64,000 nucleotides of DNA from Acidobacterium capsulatum ATCC 51196. GTDB lineage: Bacteria > Acidobacteriota > Terriglobia > Terriglobales > Acidobacteriaceae. A model generated the notes under the pieces. The model saw nothing but the letters and a program-made list of their open reading frames with translations. It ran no database searches and was not told the DNA's origin. This document shows, piece after piece, positions 46,061-54,645 of the stretch. A program made the translations under genes and the position numbers. The stretch is taken from positions 806,001-870,000 of the forward strand of contig NC_012483.1 in assembly GCF_000022565.1 (NCBI RefSeq). The letters run 5' to 3'. Numbering within the stretch: the first letter of the stretch is position 1; every line of letters begins with the position of its first letter.

Positions 46061-46642
46061 ATGCAGAATTTGCAAAATAAGATGTTTATCTTCCTCGACA
46101 GAGATGGCGTCATCAATCGAAAACCGCCTGAAGGAGAGTATGTCGAGCGCTGGGAAGACTTTCACATCCTGCCCGGGGTAGAACAGGCCGTCGCAGTTCT
46201 CAACACCCATGGGAAAAAAGTCATCGTGGTTACCAACCAGCGCGGCGTCGCACTCGGCAAGTACCGGGCCGCGGACGTGGAGTTCATCCACCAAAAGCTG
46301 CAGGAACAACTTGCGAATGCGGGAGGGCATATCGATGCGTTCTATTACTGTCCCCATGATCGTGAAGAATGCGATTGCCGCAAACCAAAACCCGGACTTA
46401 TCCTGCAAGCCTTCCATGATTTTCCCGAGGCGAATGCCGCCAACAGTGTGATCATCGGAGATTCACTCTCTGATCTCGAAGCCGGCCACAGTCTTGGGAT
46501 GCCATCTATTTTCATTGATGGCCCCAGGGAGCGGCAAAAACCCGGCGCTGAGCAAGCCAGGTCTGTCGCAGGAAAAACCTGCCACTCGCTCGCTGAGGCC
46601 GTCGATGCAATCCTGAGACCACAGAGGATCAAGCCGGAATGA
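46061..46642 (+). CDS. gmhB: D-glycero-beta-D-manno-heptose 1,7-bisphosphate 7-phosphatase
   Basis: GmhB removes the 7-phosphate between the kinase and adenylyltransferase steps of HldE. The HAD-family protein has the DxD nucleophile motif FLDRDGVINRKPP, VTNQRGVALGKY (motif II Thr), a zinc-site cluster with CPHDREECDCRKPKPG, and VIIGDSLSDLEAG as motif IV. Start ATG 46061 gives 193 residues; ATG 46082, just before the first strand, is also possible. TAGAAT lies about 20 bases upstream and may be its -10 box, shared in the short gap with divergent gmhA. The 3' end overlaps that of hldD by 14 bases on opposite strands. Confidence 0.93.
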   Translation: MQNLQNKMFIFLDRDGVINRKPPEGEYVERWEDFHILPGVEQAVAVLNTHGKKVIVVTNQRGVALGKYRAADVEFIHQKLQEQLANAGGHIDAFYYCPHDREECDCRKPKPGLILQAFHDFPEANAANSVIIGDSLSDLEAGHSLGMPSIFIDGPRERQKPGAEQARSVAGKTCHSLAEAVDAILRPQRIKPE

Positions 46643-47606
46643 ATGTCTGCCTCACGCCTTCTTCGAGTACCGTCATCGGCAGATCGCAGCCGGCAGCCCG
46701 CAACCCGGACAAATCGGCCTCGGTGAAATGCTGATAGCGGTTATTCAAATCCTGCGGGAATGGAATGAATTCCACCGGGACCTCTCCATGAATCTTCATC
46801 AGGGCAGCCACGACTTCATTGAAACTACGGCTTTGCCCTGACCCAGCGTTGGCAATGGCGTGATAGGTCTTTGGCGCTTCGTTCCGAAAGGGGCCGGCCT
46901 TGGCAAAGAACAGATTCAATCTCACCAGATCCTGCACAAAAACGAAGTCTCTGCGCTGCTCCCCATTTCCATATCCGCCAGAACCTTCAAACAGGCGCAC
47001 TTTACCCGACTCTTTGATTTGCTTGGTGAAGTGGTGGATCACGGAAGCCATGCGATCCTTGTGCTGCTCACGCGGCCCGTACACATTGAAGTAGCGCAGC
47101 CCCACTACTGTGGTGTCAATGGTTCGAGTAGCAAACAGGTGGCGCACGTAGTGATCAAAAACTAGCTTTGAGAAACCGTACACATTCAACGGAATCTCAT
47201 TTTCCAGCGTCGGAGTGAAGTGTCCCGGACCGCTCAATCCATAAACGGCAGCGGTCGATGCATAAACCAGCGAAGCACCTTTCTCCATGGCGTAGTCCAA
47301 TACTTCCTTGGAGTAGGTGAAGTTGTTGTCCATCATATACACGCCATCATCGACCAGCGTATTGGAGCAAGCACCCTGGTGAAATACGGCCTCGACCTTT
47401 GACAAACCAACGGCGCGCTGCTGCATGGCACGGCGAAACTCCCGTTTGTCCATGTAGTCGATGAAACGCGCCCCGTGCAGATTCACCAGCTTTCGAGGAT
47501 CAGCGAGATTATCTACAACAAGAATGTCCGTAATTCCCGCGCGATTCAGGCCATGCACGAGATTGCTGCCGATAAACCCGGCGCCGCCGGTCACAATATA
47601 ACTCAC
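46629..47606 (-). CDS. hldD: ADP-L-glycero-D-manno-heptose 6-epimerase
   Basis: HldD inverts C6 of ADP-D-glycero-heptose to give the L,D form used in LPS cores. The 325-residue extended SDR begins YIVTGGAGFIGSNLVHGLN with an NAD(P) loop, and VDNLADPRKLVNL is typical of HldD. The catalytic region includes FHQGACSNT, YASTAAVYG and YGFSKLVFDHYV (Tyr-x3-Lys), and FNVYGPREQHKDRMASV follows. It starts at GTG with a strong GAGGAGG a few bases upstream. It completes the heptose pathway with hldE, gmhA and gmhB. Its 3' end runs 14 bases into convergent gmhB. Confidence 0.96.
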   Translation of the reverse strand: MSYIVTGGAGFIGSNLVHGLNRAGITDILVVDNLADPRKLVNLHGARFIDYMDKREFRRAMQQRAVGLSKVEAVFHQGACSNTLVDDGVYMMDNNFTYSKEVLDYAMEKGASLVYASTAAVYGLSGPGHFTPTLENEIPLNVYGFSKLVFDHYVRHLFATRTIDTTVVGLRYFNVYGPREQHKDRMASVIHHFTKQIKESGKVRLFEGSGGYGNGEQRRDFVFVQDLVRLNLFFAKAGPFRNEAPKTYHAIANAGSGQSRSFNEVVAALMKIHGEVPVEFIPFPQDLNNRYQHFTEADLSGLRAAGCDLPMTVLEEGVRQTFIPA

Positions 47607-47639
47607 ACTTTCCTCCTCAAAATCAGGTGCGAAGCACTC

Positions 47640-48722
47640 TCAATTCCTGGTTGGCCACACCGCAAGAATGGCTTGAAGCATTTCCTCCACGCTGATCGAG
47701 GTCAGGCACTTTCTCTGCCTTTCGACGCATACCTCGAGGTCGCAGTTGGAACATTCCAGCTCCTTGTAGAGTATGCGATGTCCCTCCCCGATTGGAAACC
47801 AGATGCCGGGACGCGTTCGAGAGGCAAAGGCAATCACGCACGGCACACCATAAGCAGCAGCCAGATGCATTGGCCCGCTGTCTGGTCCTATAAAGCACTT
47901 CGCATGCTGCAGCACCGCCGCGGTTTCGCGAGGACTCAAGGCTCCGCACAAATTCAATACCGGCCCGTTCCATCCCGCACTGGCTATGTCGCTGACCGGG
48001 CCGTCCTCCTTGGCGCCAATCATGACCAACCCTGCGCCCGGCAGTCGCGAGCTGAGTGATTCCAGGAGAGCACGCCAGTTCTCTTCACCCCAGTCCTTTG
48101 CCTGAGCCTTGGTGCCAGGGCCGCAAGCCAGAAATGGAGCCCCCTGCAAAAGAGCCAGAACGTCGGACGCCTTTGCCGTTTCCGCCGGAGTCAGACGCAT
48201 ATCCCAGAGACTCAGGTCATCAATGGCTGCCTCTCCCAAATGGGATATGCAGCGCAGCAACCGGGCTCCCTCTCGCTCCCACAGACCAGTTTGCGGAAGA
48301 TACTGCGGCGTTGAAAGCTCGCCGCGCGGCACACCGGCAATATTGCTTACTCCGCACAAGCGAAAAAAGGTTTCGTCCCGGCGCAGTTCCCTGTCGCCGC
48401 GATATTTCGTCAGGTATATGACCCACTCTGGACGGAAGCGGCGGATCCGCCACCAGAGTCCAAGCAGTTCCCGCACATTTCTGGTACCCACCGGGTAGCT
48501 CAGATAGCCGTGAACCAGTCCGCTATCGCCCAGCACAGCCGAGGCCGCCGGCGCTTTTGCATGCACCGGCTTATTCGTGAGCATCATTCGCTTCGCATTA
48601 GGAAACGCCTTTGCCACTTGATGAAGAGCGGGCAGGGCAACCGCAGTGTCACCGAGGCTGCCTAGCCGGTAGATCAAGACCCGCCGCACATCAGGAAAGT
48701 GATTGATAGCTTTTGGATCCAT
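47640..48722 (-). CDS. Glycosyltransferase family 9 (heptosyltransferase-like)
   Basis: A 360-residue GT-B enzyme related to WaaC/WaaF/WaaQ, expected to add heptose from ADP-heptose to the LPS core at the inner membrane. Motifs are VLIYRLGSLGDTAVALPALH at the N-terminus, LACGPGTKAQAKDWGEENWRAL at the domain junction, and IGPDSGPMHLAAAYGVPCVI for nucleotide-sugar binding. The C-terminal Cys cluster, ECSNCDLEVCVERQRKCL, is common in heptosyltransferases. It lies 24 bases after the epimerase gene and 33 bases before hldD, so the minus-strand genes 49730-46629 probably form one transcript. Confidence 0.88.
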   Translation of the reverse strand: MDPKAINHFPDVRRVLIYRLGSLGDTAVALPALHQVAKAFPNAKRMMLTNKPVHAKAPAASAVLGDSGLVHGYLSYPVGTRNVRELLGLWWRIRRFRPEWVIYLTKYRGDRELRRDETFFRLCGVSNIAGVPRGELSTPQYLPQTGLWEREGARLLRCISHLGEAAIDDLSLWDMRLTPAETAKASDVLALLQGAPFLACGPGTKAQAKDWGEENWRALLESLSSRLPGAGLVMIGAKEDGPVSDIASAGWNGPVLNLCGALSPRETAAVLQHAKCFIGPDSGPMHLAAAYGVPCVIAFASRTRPGIWFPIGEGHRILYKELECSNCDLEVCVERQRKCLTSISVEEMLQAILAVWPTRN

Positions 48723-48746
48723 TTCAGAGCGCGCTCAGACCGTCAG

Positions 48747-49730
48747 CTACTTCTTTGCCTTGATCTCGTTTTCAATCCAGGCATAAGTCTTGGCCAGGCC
48801 ATCGCGCAGCTTGATGGACGGCTCCCAGCCCAGGTACTTCTGGATGAGGGTGTTGTCGCTGTTGCGGCCATTGACCCCCTTGGGAGCATCGAGCTTATAA
48901 CGGCGCTCAAGCTTTACGCCGCCGATTTCTTCTGCGATATCGACGAGCTGATTGATCGTCACAATTTCGCTCGAACCGAGATTGATGGGTTCGTGAATCT
49001 CGCTCTCCAAAATAGCCTGCGTGCCATAGGTGCAGTCATCGATGTACATGAAACTGCGCGTCTGATGGCCGTCGCCCCAGATTTCAATCTCATGCTTGCC
49101 CGTCAGCTTCGCCTCGATCACCTTGCGGCAAATCGCGGCCGGAGCCTTCTCTCGTCCACCGTCATACGTGCCAAAAGGCCCATACACGTTGTGATAGCGC
49201 GCCACGCGGGTGACCAGGCCAAAGTCCTCTTCAAAGTGGCGGCACATGCGCTCGCTGAAGAGCTTCTCCCAGCCATAACCATCTTCCGGCAGGGCGGGGT
49301 AAGCATCCTCTTCCTTCAGCGGAACCACGTTGGCGCTCTTCTGCTTGTCCCCGTTGTAGACGCACGCCGACGAGGAGTAAAAGAAGCGCTGCACACCCGC
49401 ATCGCGCGCAGCCATCAGCATGTGCGTGTTGGTCAGCACGCTCAGCATGCACAGCGCCTTGTTGTTCTCAATAAATCCCATGCCGCCCATGTCAGCCGCG
49501 AGCTGAAAGACCACGTCGATGCCTTCGGCAGCCTTGACGCAGCTCTCTTTGTCGCGCAGATCGAGCACCAGGTTCTCAACATCTGCCTGCTTCTGGTACC
49601 ACTCGTCCAGCGGCTTCACATCCACCGAGCGCACAACGTTAATGCCCTTTTCCTTGAGCGTGCGCACCAGGTGGCCGCCAATAAAACCGCCGCCACCACA
49701 AATAAGAACTTTTTCATTGGTCAACTTCAT
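48747..49730 (-). CDS. GDP-mannose 3,5-epimerase-like sugar epimerase
   Basis: A 327-residue extended SDR. Its motifs resemble the plant GDP-mannose 3,5-epimerase (GME) very closely: FQLAADMGGMGFIENNKA, FFYSSSACVYNGDKQ with the catalytic Cys, YGWEKLFSERMCRHF with Tyr-x3-Lys, RYHNVYGPFGTYDGGREKAPAAICRKV with the second catalytic Lys, WGDGHQTRSFMYIDDC and GVNGRNSDNTLIQKYLGW. GME converts GDP-D-mannose to GDP-L-galactose and GDP-L-gulose. Bacteria make little ascorbate, so here an L-galactose- or gulose-type sugar for surface polysaccharide is a reasonable inference. GGAGG lies 13 bases before the ATG. It precedes the heptosyltransferase-like gene. Confidence 0.85.
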   Translation of the reverse strand: MKLTNEKVLICGGGGFIGGHLVRTLKEKGINVVRSVDVKPLDEWYQKQADVENLVLDLRDKESCVKAAEGIDVVFQLAADMGGMGFIENNKALCMLSVLTNTHMLMAARDAGVQRFFYSSSACVYNGDKQKSANVVPLKEEDAYPALPEDGYGWEKLFSERMCRHFEEDFGLVTRVARYHNVYGPFGTYDGGREKAPAAICRKVIEAKLTGKHEIEIWGDGHQTRSFMYIDDCTYGTQAILESEIHEPINLGSSEIVTINQLVDIAEEIGGVKLERRYKLDAPKGVNGRNSDNTLIQKYLGWEPSIKLRDGLAKTYAWIENEIKAKK

Positions 49731-49771
49731 GCAGTTGATTCAGCCTCCGCCTAAAGATAGTTGTAATACAA

Positions 49772-49797
49772 CCGCCGGTGCAAAGAGCATCCGGCGG
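49772..49797 (-). terminator. Weak hairpin after ugd
   Basis: CCGCCGG and CCGGCGG form a 7-bp stem with a 12-base loop, followed on the minus strand by TTGTATTACAAC rather than a clean T-run. It may reduce read-through from ugd into the epimerase gene. Confidence 0.35.
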
Positions 49798-49843
49798 CTT
49801 CGCAGTAGAAGAGATTTAAACCAAGGGACATCTCTTGCTGAAA

Positions 49844-51268
49844 TTACGGCAGTGGATAGTTGGCAGTGGTATCGCGCACGTCGCGCATCTGGTAGGCATC
49901 AGGACGGCCAACACTCAAGTAGGTGAATCCGCTCTGGCGCATTTGAGCCGGCGAGTAAAGGTTGCGCCCATCAATCACAATGGGATAGCGCAAGGTGTAA
50001 TGCAGCCGCGCCAGATCCAGTTCGGCGAACTCCTGCCAATCGGTCAGAATCAGCAATGCATCCGCATCCTGCGCTGCCGCATACGCGTCGTCGACGTAGC
50101 TCATTTGGCCTGAAGCTGGAAGCAGTTCCGCCGTGCGCTCCATTGCTGCCGGATCGTAAGCTGCAACCGTGCATCCTTCATGCAGCAATTGCCGAACAAT
50201 ATCCAGAGCCGGTGAATCGCGAATATCATCGGTACCGCCCTTGAATGCCAGCCCGAGCACACCAATCCGCTTCCCGCGGAAAGTCCAGAGCGCCGATCGG
50301 ATCTTCTGAAAGAAGCGCTTCTTTTGCTCCGCATTGATCTTTTCGACTTCTGCGAGCAGGTCAAAATCCAGGCCCAGTTGCTCTGCGACATAGCGGAACG
50401 CCGCCACATCCTTCGGGAAGCAGGAACCACCGTAACCGATGCCCGCACTCAAAAAGCGCGGCCCAATGCGAGTGTCCGTTCCCATGCCCTGGGCAACCTG
50501 TTGCACATCTGCACCTACTGCCTCGCAGATGTTGGCTACTACATTAATGAATGAAATCTTCATCGCCAGAAAAGCGTTGGAAGCATGCTTGATCAGTTCC
50601 GCGGCCTTGGTGGACGTTTGAAGAATAGGAACTGCGGCTTCAGGAGTGCGAGTCCCTGGAATCGCGCTGGCACTGCGGAAATACTCTCCGGAGGTCAGCG
50701 GCTCGTACACCTTTTGCAGCAAGGCTGCTGCGCGTTCGCTATCGGCCCCGATCACAACGCGATCCGCATGCAGAAAATCAACCACTGCGGTGCCTTCGCG
50801 CAAAAATTCAGGATTCGATGCGACGTCGAACATATCCTTGGCAACACCGTTCCGCTCCACCACACGGCGAATCCATTCATTGGTGTACACCGGCACGGTG
50901 CTCTTCTCCACAATCACCGTATAGGTATCAATGGAGCGTGCAATTTCACTCGCCACCGCATCCACGTAAGAGAGATCAGCACTTCCTGTGCGGCTCTGAG
51001 GCGTACCGACAGCAATGAACACCAGTTGGGCTTCGCGAGTCGCTCGGCCCAGATCGCTCGTGAACAAAATGTTCTTTCCGCGATGGCGCTCCAGCAGCTC
51101 TGGAAGGTAGTCTTCGTGAATTGGAACTCCGCCAGCCTGCAGCATGGCAACTTTGCTTTCGTCGTTGTCGACGCAGGTGACTTTGTGCCCAATTTCGGCG
51201 AAGCATGCAGCAGCGACCAGGCCAACGTAACCTGACCCAACGACAGCGATGGAAATTTGCGAACTCAT
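49844..51268 (-). CDS. ugd: UDP-glucose 6-dehydrogenase
   Basis: Ugd oxidises UDP-glucose twice to UDP-glucuronate, a precursor for acidic exopolysaccharides. The 474-residue protein starts with the NAD loop IAVVGSGYVGLVAAACFAEIGH. It has VEKSTVPVYT, EFLREGTAVVDF, the central-domain Lys/Asn segment KHASNAFLAMKISFIN and the catalytic Cys in GYGGSCFPKDVAAF. The C-terminal UDP-binding domain includes VLGLAFKGGTDDIRDSPAL. A ribosome-binding site (TAGGAACC) lies upstream of the ATG. It heads the minus-strand set and is divergent from the first glycosyltransferase. Confidence 0.96.
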   Translation of the reverse strand: MSSQISIAVVGSGYVGLVAAACFAEIGHKVTCVDNDESKVAMLQAGGVPIHEDYLPELLERHRGKNILFTSDLGRATREAQLVFIAVGTPQSRTGSADLSYVDAVASEIARSIDTYTVIVEKSTVPVYTNEWIRRVVERNGVAKDMFDVASNPEFLREGTAVVDFLHADRVVIGADSERAAALLQKVYEPLTSGEYFRSASAIPGTRTPEAAVPILQTSTKAAELIKHASNAFLAMKISFINVVANICEAVGADVQQVAQGMGTDTRIGPRFLSAGIGYGGSCFPKDVAAFRYVAEQLGLDFDLLAEVEKINAEQKKRFFQKIRSALWTFRGKRIGVLGLAFKGGTDDIRDSPALDIVRQLLHEGCTVAAYDPAAMERTAELLPASGQMSYVDDAYAAAQDADALLILTDWQEFAELDLARLHYTLRYPIVIDGRNLYSPAQMRQSGFTYLSVGRPDAYQMRDVRDTTANYPLP

Positions 51269-51477
51269 AAATAGGTTCCTAATCTGAAATTTTCATCTGG
51301 ACAAGTGAAGGTGGACGACGGCGGCCACTGGATATGTTGAAAACACCGGACAGCGCCAATTGAATGCTCTACGGAATCTTCCTCGACGTGGCTTCCGCGA
51401 GCATTTCTTTTAGTATGCCTGAGGTAGAATCGTCTGACACGATGTATCAAGAATACCTTCCTTAAGGAGCTTTGCAA

Positions 51478-52737
51478 GTGCCATCCCGTCATCCGACCAC
51501 AGCGCTTCGGCAACAAACTTCTTCGGAAGACAGGCCATTCCGCATTGCCTACTTCGTGTCACATCCGATCCAATATCAGGCCCCGCTTCTACGCCAAATT
51601 GCTGCGCTCTCTGGCATTTCGCTCAAAGTCTTCTTCTTTAGTGACATCTCAATCAGATCCTATGTCGATCGAGGCTTTGGCGTCGCCGTCAAATGGGACG
51701 TTCCTCTTCTGGACGGCTACGACTCTGAATTTTTACCTACTATTCGCAATCGTGGCGGGCTCTCATTTTCCGACCCCATCTGCACCGGAATCCATGAAAA
51801 GCTCAAAGACGGCAACTTTGATGCGGTTTGGCTGCATGGCTACCACACCCTGAACCACCTCCATGTTCTTTGGGCCGCAAAAAGACTGAAGCTGCCCCTT
51901 TTGATGCGCGCTGAGCCCACACTGATTGATCGGTCACGCACGTGGAGCAGAAAAGTCGCGAAATCATTCTCTTTCAAGCTGCTGCGGCGCGCCATCACTG
52001 CGGTACTCCCTATCAGTGAGCTGAACAAGGAGTACTGGAACACCTACCTCGGCACCGGTATTCCTCAATTTCCCATGCCTTATGCCGTCGATAATCAATT
52101 CTTTCGAGAGAGAAGCGTTCAAGCGGAAACAACTATTGACGCGCTTCGTGAGGAACTCGGCCTCACCCCCGGCAGACCTGTCATTTTGTATTGCTCCAAG
52201 CTTCAGACAAGAAAACGATGCATCGATCTGGTCAATGCGTACCTTTTGCTATGCTCCGATTTGAAATTGTCGGCAAAGCCATATTTACTCATCGTCGGAG
52301 ATGGAGAAGAACGTGGGCAGATTGAGGCGCGTATTCGAGAATCGAATGATCCAGACATAAAGATGCTGGGCTTTCGAAATCAATCAGAACTGCCGCGCTA
52401 CTTCAGCCTCAGTGATGTCTTCGTCCTGCCATCGATCCATGAGCCCTTTGGACTCATTGTGAATGAAGTGATGAATGCCGCCCGGGCGGTGATCGTAACT
52501 ACCGAGGTTGGCTGCCAGAGAGATCTGGTTCAGGACCGGATGAATGGCATGGTAGTTCCTCCGCAAAATATTCCCGCGCTGGCAAATGCATTGCAGTATG
52601 TACTGGAAGAGCCGGGACGAGCCAAAAGAATGGGGGAAAAAGGCCTCGAGCGTATTCGTGAATTTAGCTTCGATCAGGACATTCAAGGCTTGTTGGCTGC
52701 TATCGCCTATATCCAACAGACAAGAAAATCTGCATGA
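51478..52737 (+). CDS. Glycosyltransferase family 4-like protein
   Basis: A 419-residue GT-B glycosyltransferase. The N-terminal domain starts after a short polar leader with FRIAYFVSHPIQYQAPLLRQIA, a pattern seen in EPS glycosyltransferases. The C-terminal domain has VILYCSKLQTRKRCIDLVNAYLLL, LLIVGDGEERGQIEARI, LGFRNQSELPRYFSLSDVFVLPSIHEPFGLIVNEVMNA (the Glu-x7-Glu donor motif) and a final helix. GTG 51478 is chosen because AAGGAG lies eight bases upstream; a TTG two codons earlier is too close to it. The donor sugar and linkage are unknown. It overlaps the next gene by four bases. GC content is visibly lower than in the rest of the window. Confidence 0.9.
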   Translation: MPSRHPTTALRQQTSSEDRPFRIAYFVSHPIQYQAPLLRQIAALSGISLKVFFFSDISIRSYVDRGFGVAVKWDVPLLDGYDSEFLPTIRNRGGLSFSDPICTGIHEKLKDGNFDAVWLHGYHTLNHLHVLWAAKRLKLPLLMRAEPTLIDRSRTWSRKVAKSFSFKLLRRAITAVLPISELNKEYWNTYLGTGIPQFPMPYAVDNQFFRERSVQAETTIDALREELGLTPGRPVILYCSKLQTRKRCIDLVNAYLLLCSDLKLSAKPYLLIVGDGEERGQIEARIRESNDPDIKMLGFRNQSELPRYFSLSDVFVLPSIHEPFGLIVNEVMNAARAVIVTTEVGCQRDLVQDRMNGMVVPPQNIPALANALQYVLEEPGRAKRMGEKGLERIREFSFDQDIQGLLAAIAYIQQTRKSA

Positions 52738-53792
52738 TTGAGCCGAGCAACCTCTATCAAGAAAAGCAGCTGTCCGCTTTCCGCCTGAGTTATGTTGGGA
52801 TGCTTCCCAAAGAGAGTACGGCCGAGTATCGGGTCCGGGCGCTTCAAAGGATCGGCCAGGAGGTGCACACCTTTCACGTTGAAAGCTTCCTGCGCGGAAG
52901 CCGCATCATGAATAACTTGCGGCTACGCTACCCTCTGGGCCCATTCATCTCTTCTATAAATCGGGCTCTTATTGAGCATGTTGACAAAGTTCGTCCTGAA
53001 ATCGTCATCCTTGATAAACCGATGTTCTTTACACCCCAGACGATCCAGCGCATTAAAGATCAAGGGGCAAAAGTCGTCATCTACATGCAGGACAATCCGT
53101 TTGGACCGCGAAACGACGGGGGTTGGCAACAGTTTTACCGCATTTACCCCATGGCCGATCTGCTCTGCGCTATCCGCGAGGCCGATGTGAAACGCTACAG
53201 GGCACAGTCTCTGCCATACATCCAAACCATGTTTAGCTACGAGCCATCGGTGCATTTCCCGCCGGAGCCTGCCTGGGGTGATAAGGACCGGGAATACGAC
53301 ATTTCCTATATCGGTCATCCACACGAACAGAGACCTGCATTCCTGCTCCAGCTCGCAGAACAATATGGCCTTCCCATATCTATCTCGGGTAACGGATGGG
53401 ACAACGTACTCAACGATTCGCAAAAGAAGAAATACTTGCGGAACGGGTTTCTAAAAGGTGCAGCCTACCGTCAGACTATCTGGCGTTCAAAAGTCAATTT
53501 AAGCTTCGTCACGCAGCTCAACGAAGATGACATCGCGCACAAGTCTATTGAAATTGCGGCCAGCGGCGGATTCCTGCTGGCGCTACGTACCCCAGGTCAT
53601 CAGGCATGCTTTGAAGAGGATAAAGAGGCAGCTTTTTTCTCAACAATAGATGAGTGTGCCGAGAAGGCCAGATACTACCTGGAGCATCCTATCGAGCGGG
53701 AAGAAATTGCGCGCCGCGGACATGCACGTGCAATTCAAAATCAATACAGCAATGACGCGCAATTGACTAGGATTATGAAGTACTTCGCCTGA
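52734..53792 (+). CDS. CgeB-like glycosyltransferase
   Basis: A 352-residue protein resembling CgeB/spore-maturation-type glycosyltransferases (GT-B). Segments include FRLSYVGMLPKESTAEYRVRAL, VDKVRPEIVILDKPMFFTP, VVIYMQDNPFGPRNDGGWQQF, DISYIGHPHEQRPAFLLQL, VNLSFVTQLNEDDIAHKSIEIAASGGFLLALRTPG and a C-terminal REEIARRGHARAI helix. The HKSIEIAASGGFLL region is the usual donor-binding hallmark. Its ATG overlaps the preceding glycosyltransferase stop (ATGA). It converges with the Ser-rich secreted protein gene after 22 bases. Substrates are unknown. Confidence 0.82.
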   Translation: MIEPSNLYQEKQLSAFRLSYVGMLPKESTAEYRVRALQRIGQEVHTFHVESFLRGSRIMNNLRLRYPLGPFISSINRALIEHVDKVRPEIVILDKPMFFTPQTIQRIKDQGAKVVIYMQDNPFGPRNDGGWQQFYRIYPMADLLCAIREADVKRYRAQSLPYIQTMFSYEPSVHFPPEPAWGDKDREYDISYIGHPHEQRPAFLLQLAEQYGLPISISGNGWDNVLNDSQKKKYLRNGFLKGAAYRQTIWRSKVNLSFVTQLNEDDIAHKSIEIAASGGFLLALRTPGHQACFEEDKEAAFFSTIDECAEKARYYLEHPIEREEIARRGHARAIQNQYSNDAQLTRIMKYFA

Positions 53793-53814
53793 CTTCCCGC
53801 TGCTGGTTCTGCCC

Positions 53815-54645
53815 TTATTGATCGGGATGCAAAATCGCCTGCAACGCTGCGGCGATCGGGTCAGATGGCGAAACGCTTGGCCCTGCCGTGGGAGCACTCT
53901 GTTGAATATTGTTCGGATCAAAAGCCGAAAGTCGGCCAACCCCTCCACTTTCAGTGTTTCGCACACTTGGCACAGCAACTGATGCGTAGTTCGGATTCAG
54001 ATGCTGACCGTCAAAATCAGGATGAAAAACAGGTGGCAAAGGAGAAAACGGAAATAGGTTTTCACCGCTAAATGGTGGAGAGATACTGACGGCGCTTCGC
54101 GTAGAATCCGGAAACTGTCCTCCAGCAGACACTGAAGATCCCGAGGCTCCTGACGAAGACCCTCCAGCACCACTTTGCCCGGTTGTCACGGCACTCGATA
54201 AGCTATTGAAAGTAGCTGAAGTTTGAGAGAACGCGCCGACTGGTTGCGAAGCAGATCCATCTGAATTTAATTTTCCTGAAGCTGACATCGAAAATGCCAA
54301 CGAGCTGAGTGCTTTATTTCGCCCCCTTATCATTCCCCGTAGCATCATGGAGCTTCCGGTTAGCTTCTCCGCTGCAATCCGTTCACCTTCAAGGCTCACG
54401 GATCCAAGGGATCGTCCTAAAGCGGCCGATGCAATCTTCGCCCCTAAGCGTAGCTTCGAGTTTCCAGACGCGGCGGAAGTGCCCTGAATTACGGCTGCAC
54501 TTACATGACTGCTCACGATGCTCGAGACGCCTGCGCTTACACCGCTGTCTATCTGGCCGCTCGAGTCTTGTGCCATCAGAGTGCAATCAGCCCCCCCCAT
54601 GAGCCAGGCATAAAGCAGAATCACAAATGTCAAATGCCTCTTCAT
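53815..54645 (-). CDS. Ser/Gly-rich secreted protein, unknown function
   Basis: A 276-residue protein I do not recognise. A signal peptide (KRHLTFVILLYAWLMGGADC, then LMAQ) is followed by an Ala/Ser/Val-rich region, a basic stretch (MMLRGMIRGRNKAL), and a central low-complexity Gly/Ser tract (about 155-175). The C-terminal part is Pro-rich, with SPPFSGENLFPFSPLPPVFHPDFDG, and it ends in a short amphipathic helix (DPIAAALQAILHPDQ). No catalytic motif is visible. It is coupled by a four-base overlap to the polytopic Wzy-like gene upstream, which suggests a role in polysaccharide assembly or anchoring. GC content is lower than in flanking core genes. Confidence 0.65.
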   Translation of the reverse strand: MKRHLTFVILLYAWLMGGADCTLMAQDSSGQIDSGVSAGVSSIVSSHVSAAVIQGTSAASGNSKLRLGAKIASAALGRSLGSVSLEGERIAAEKLTGSSMMLRGMIRGRNKALSSLAFSMSASGKLNSDGSASQPVGAFSQTSATFNSLSSAVTTGQSGAGGSSSGASGSSVSAGGQFPDSTRSAVSISPPFSGENLFPFSPLPPVFHPDFDGQHLNPNYASVAVPSVRNTESGGVGRLSAFDPNNIQQSAPTAGPSVSPSDPIAAALQAILHPDQ

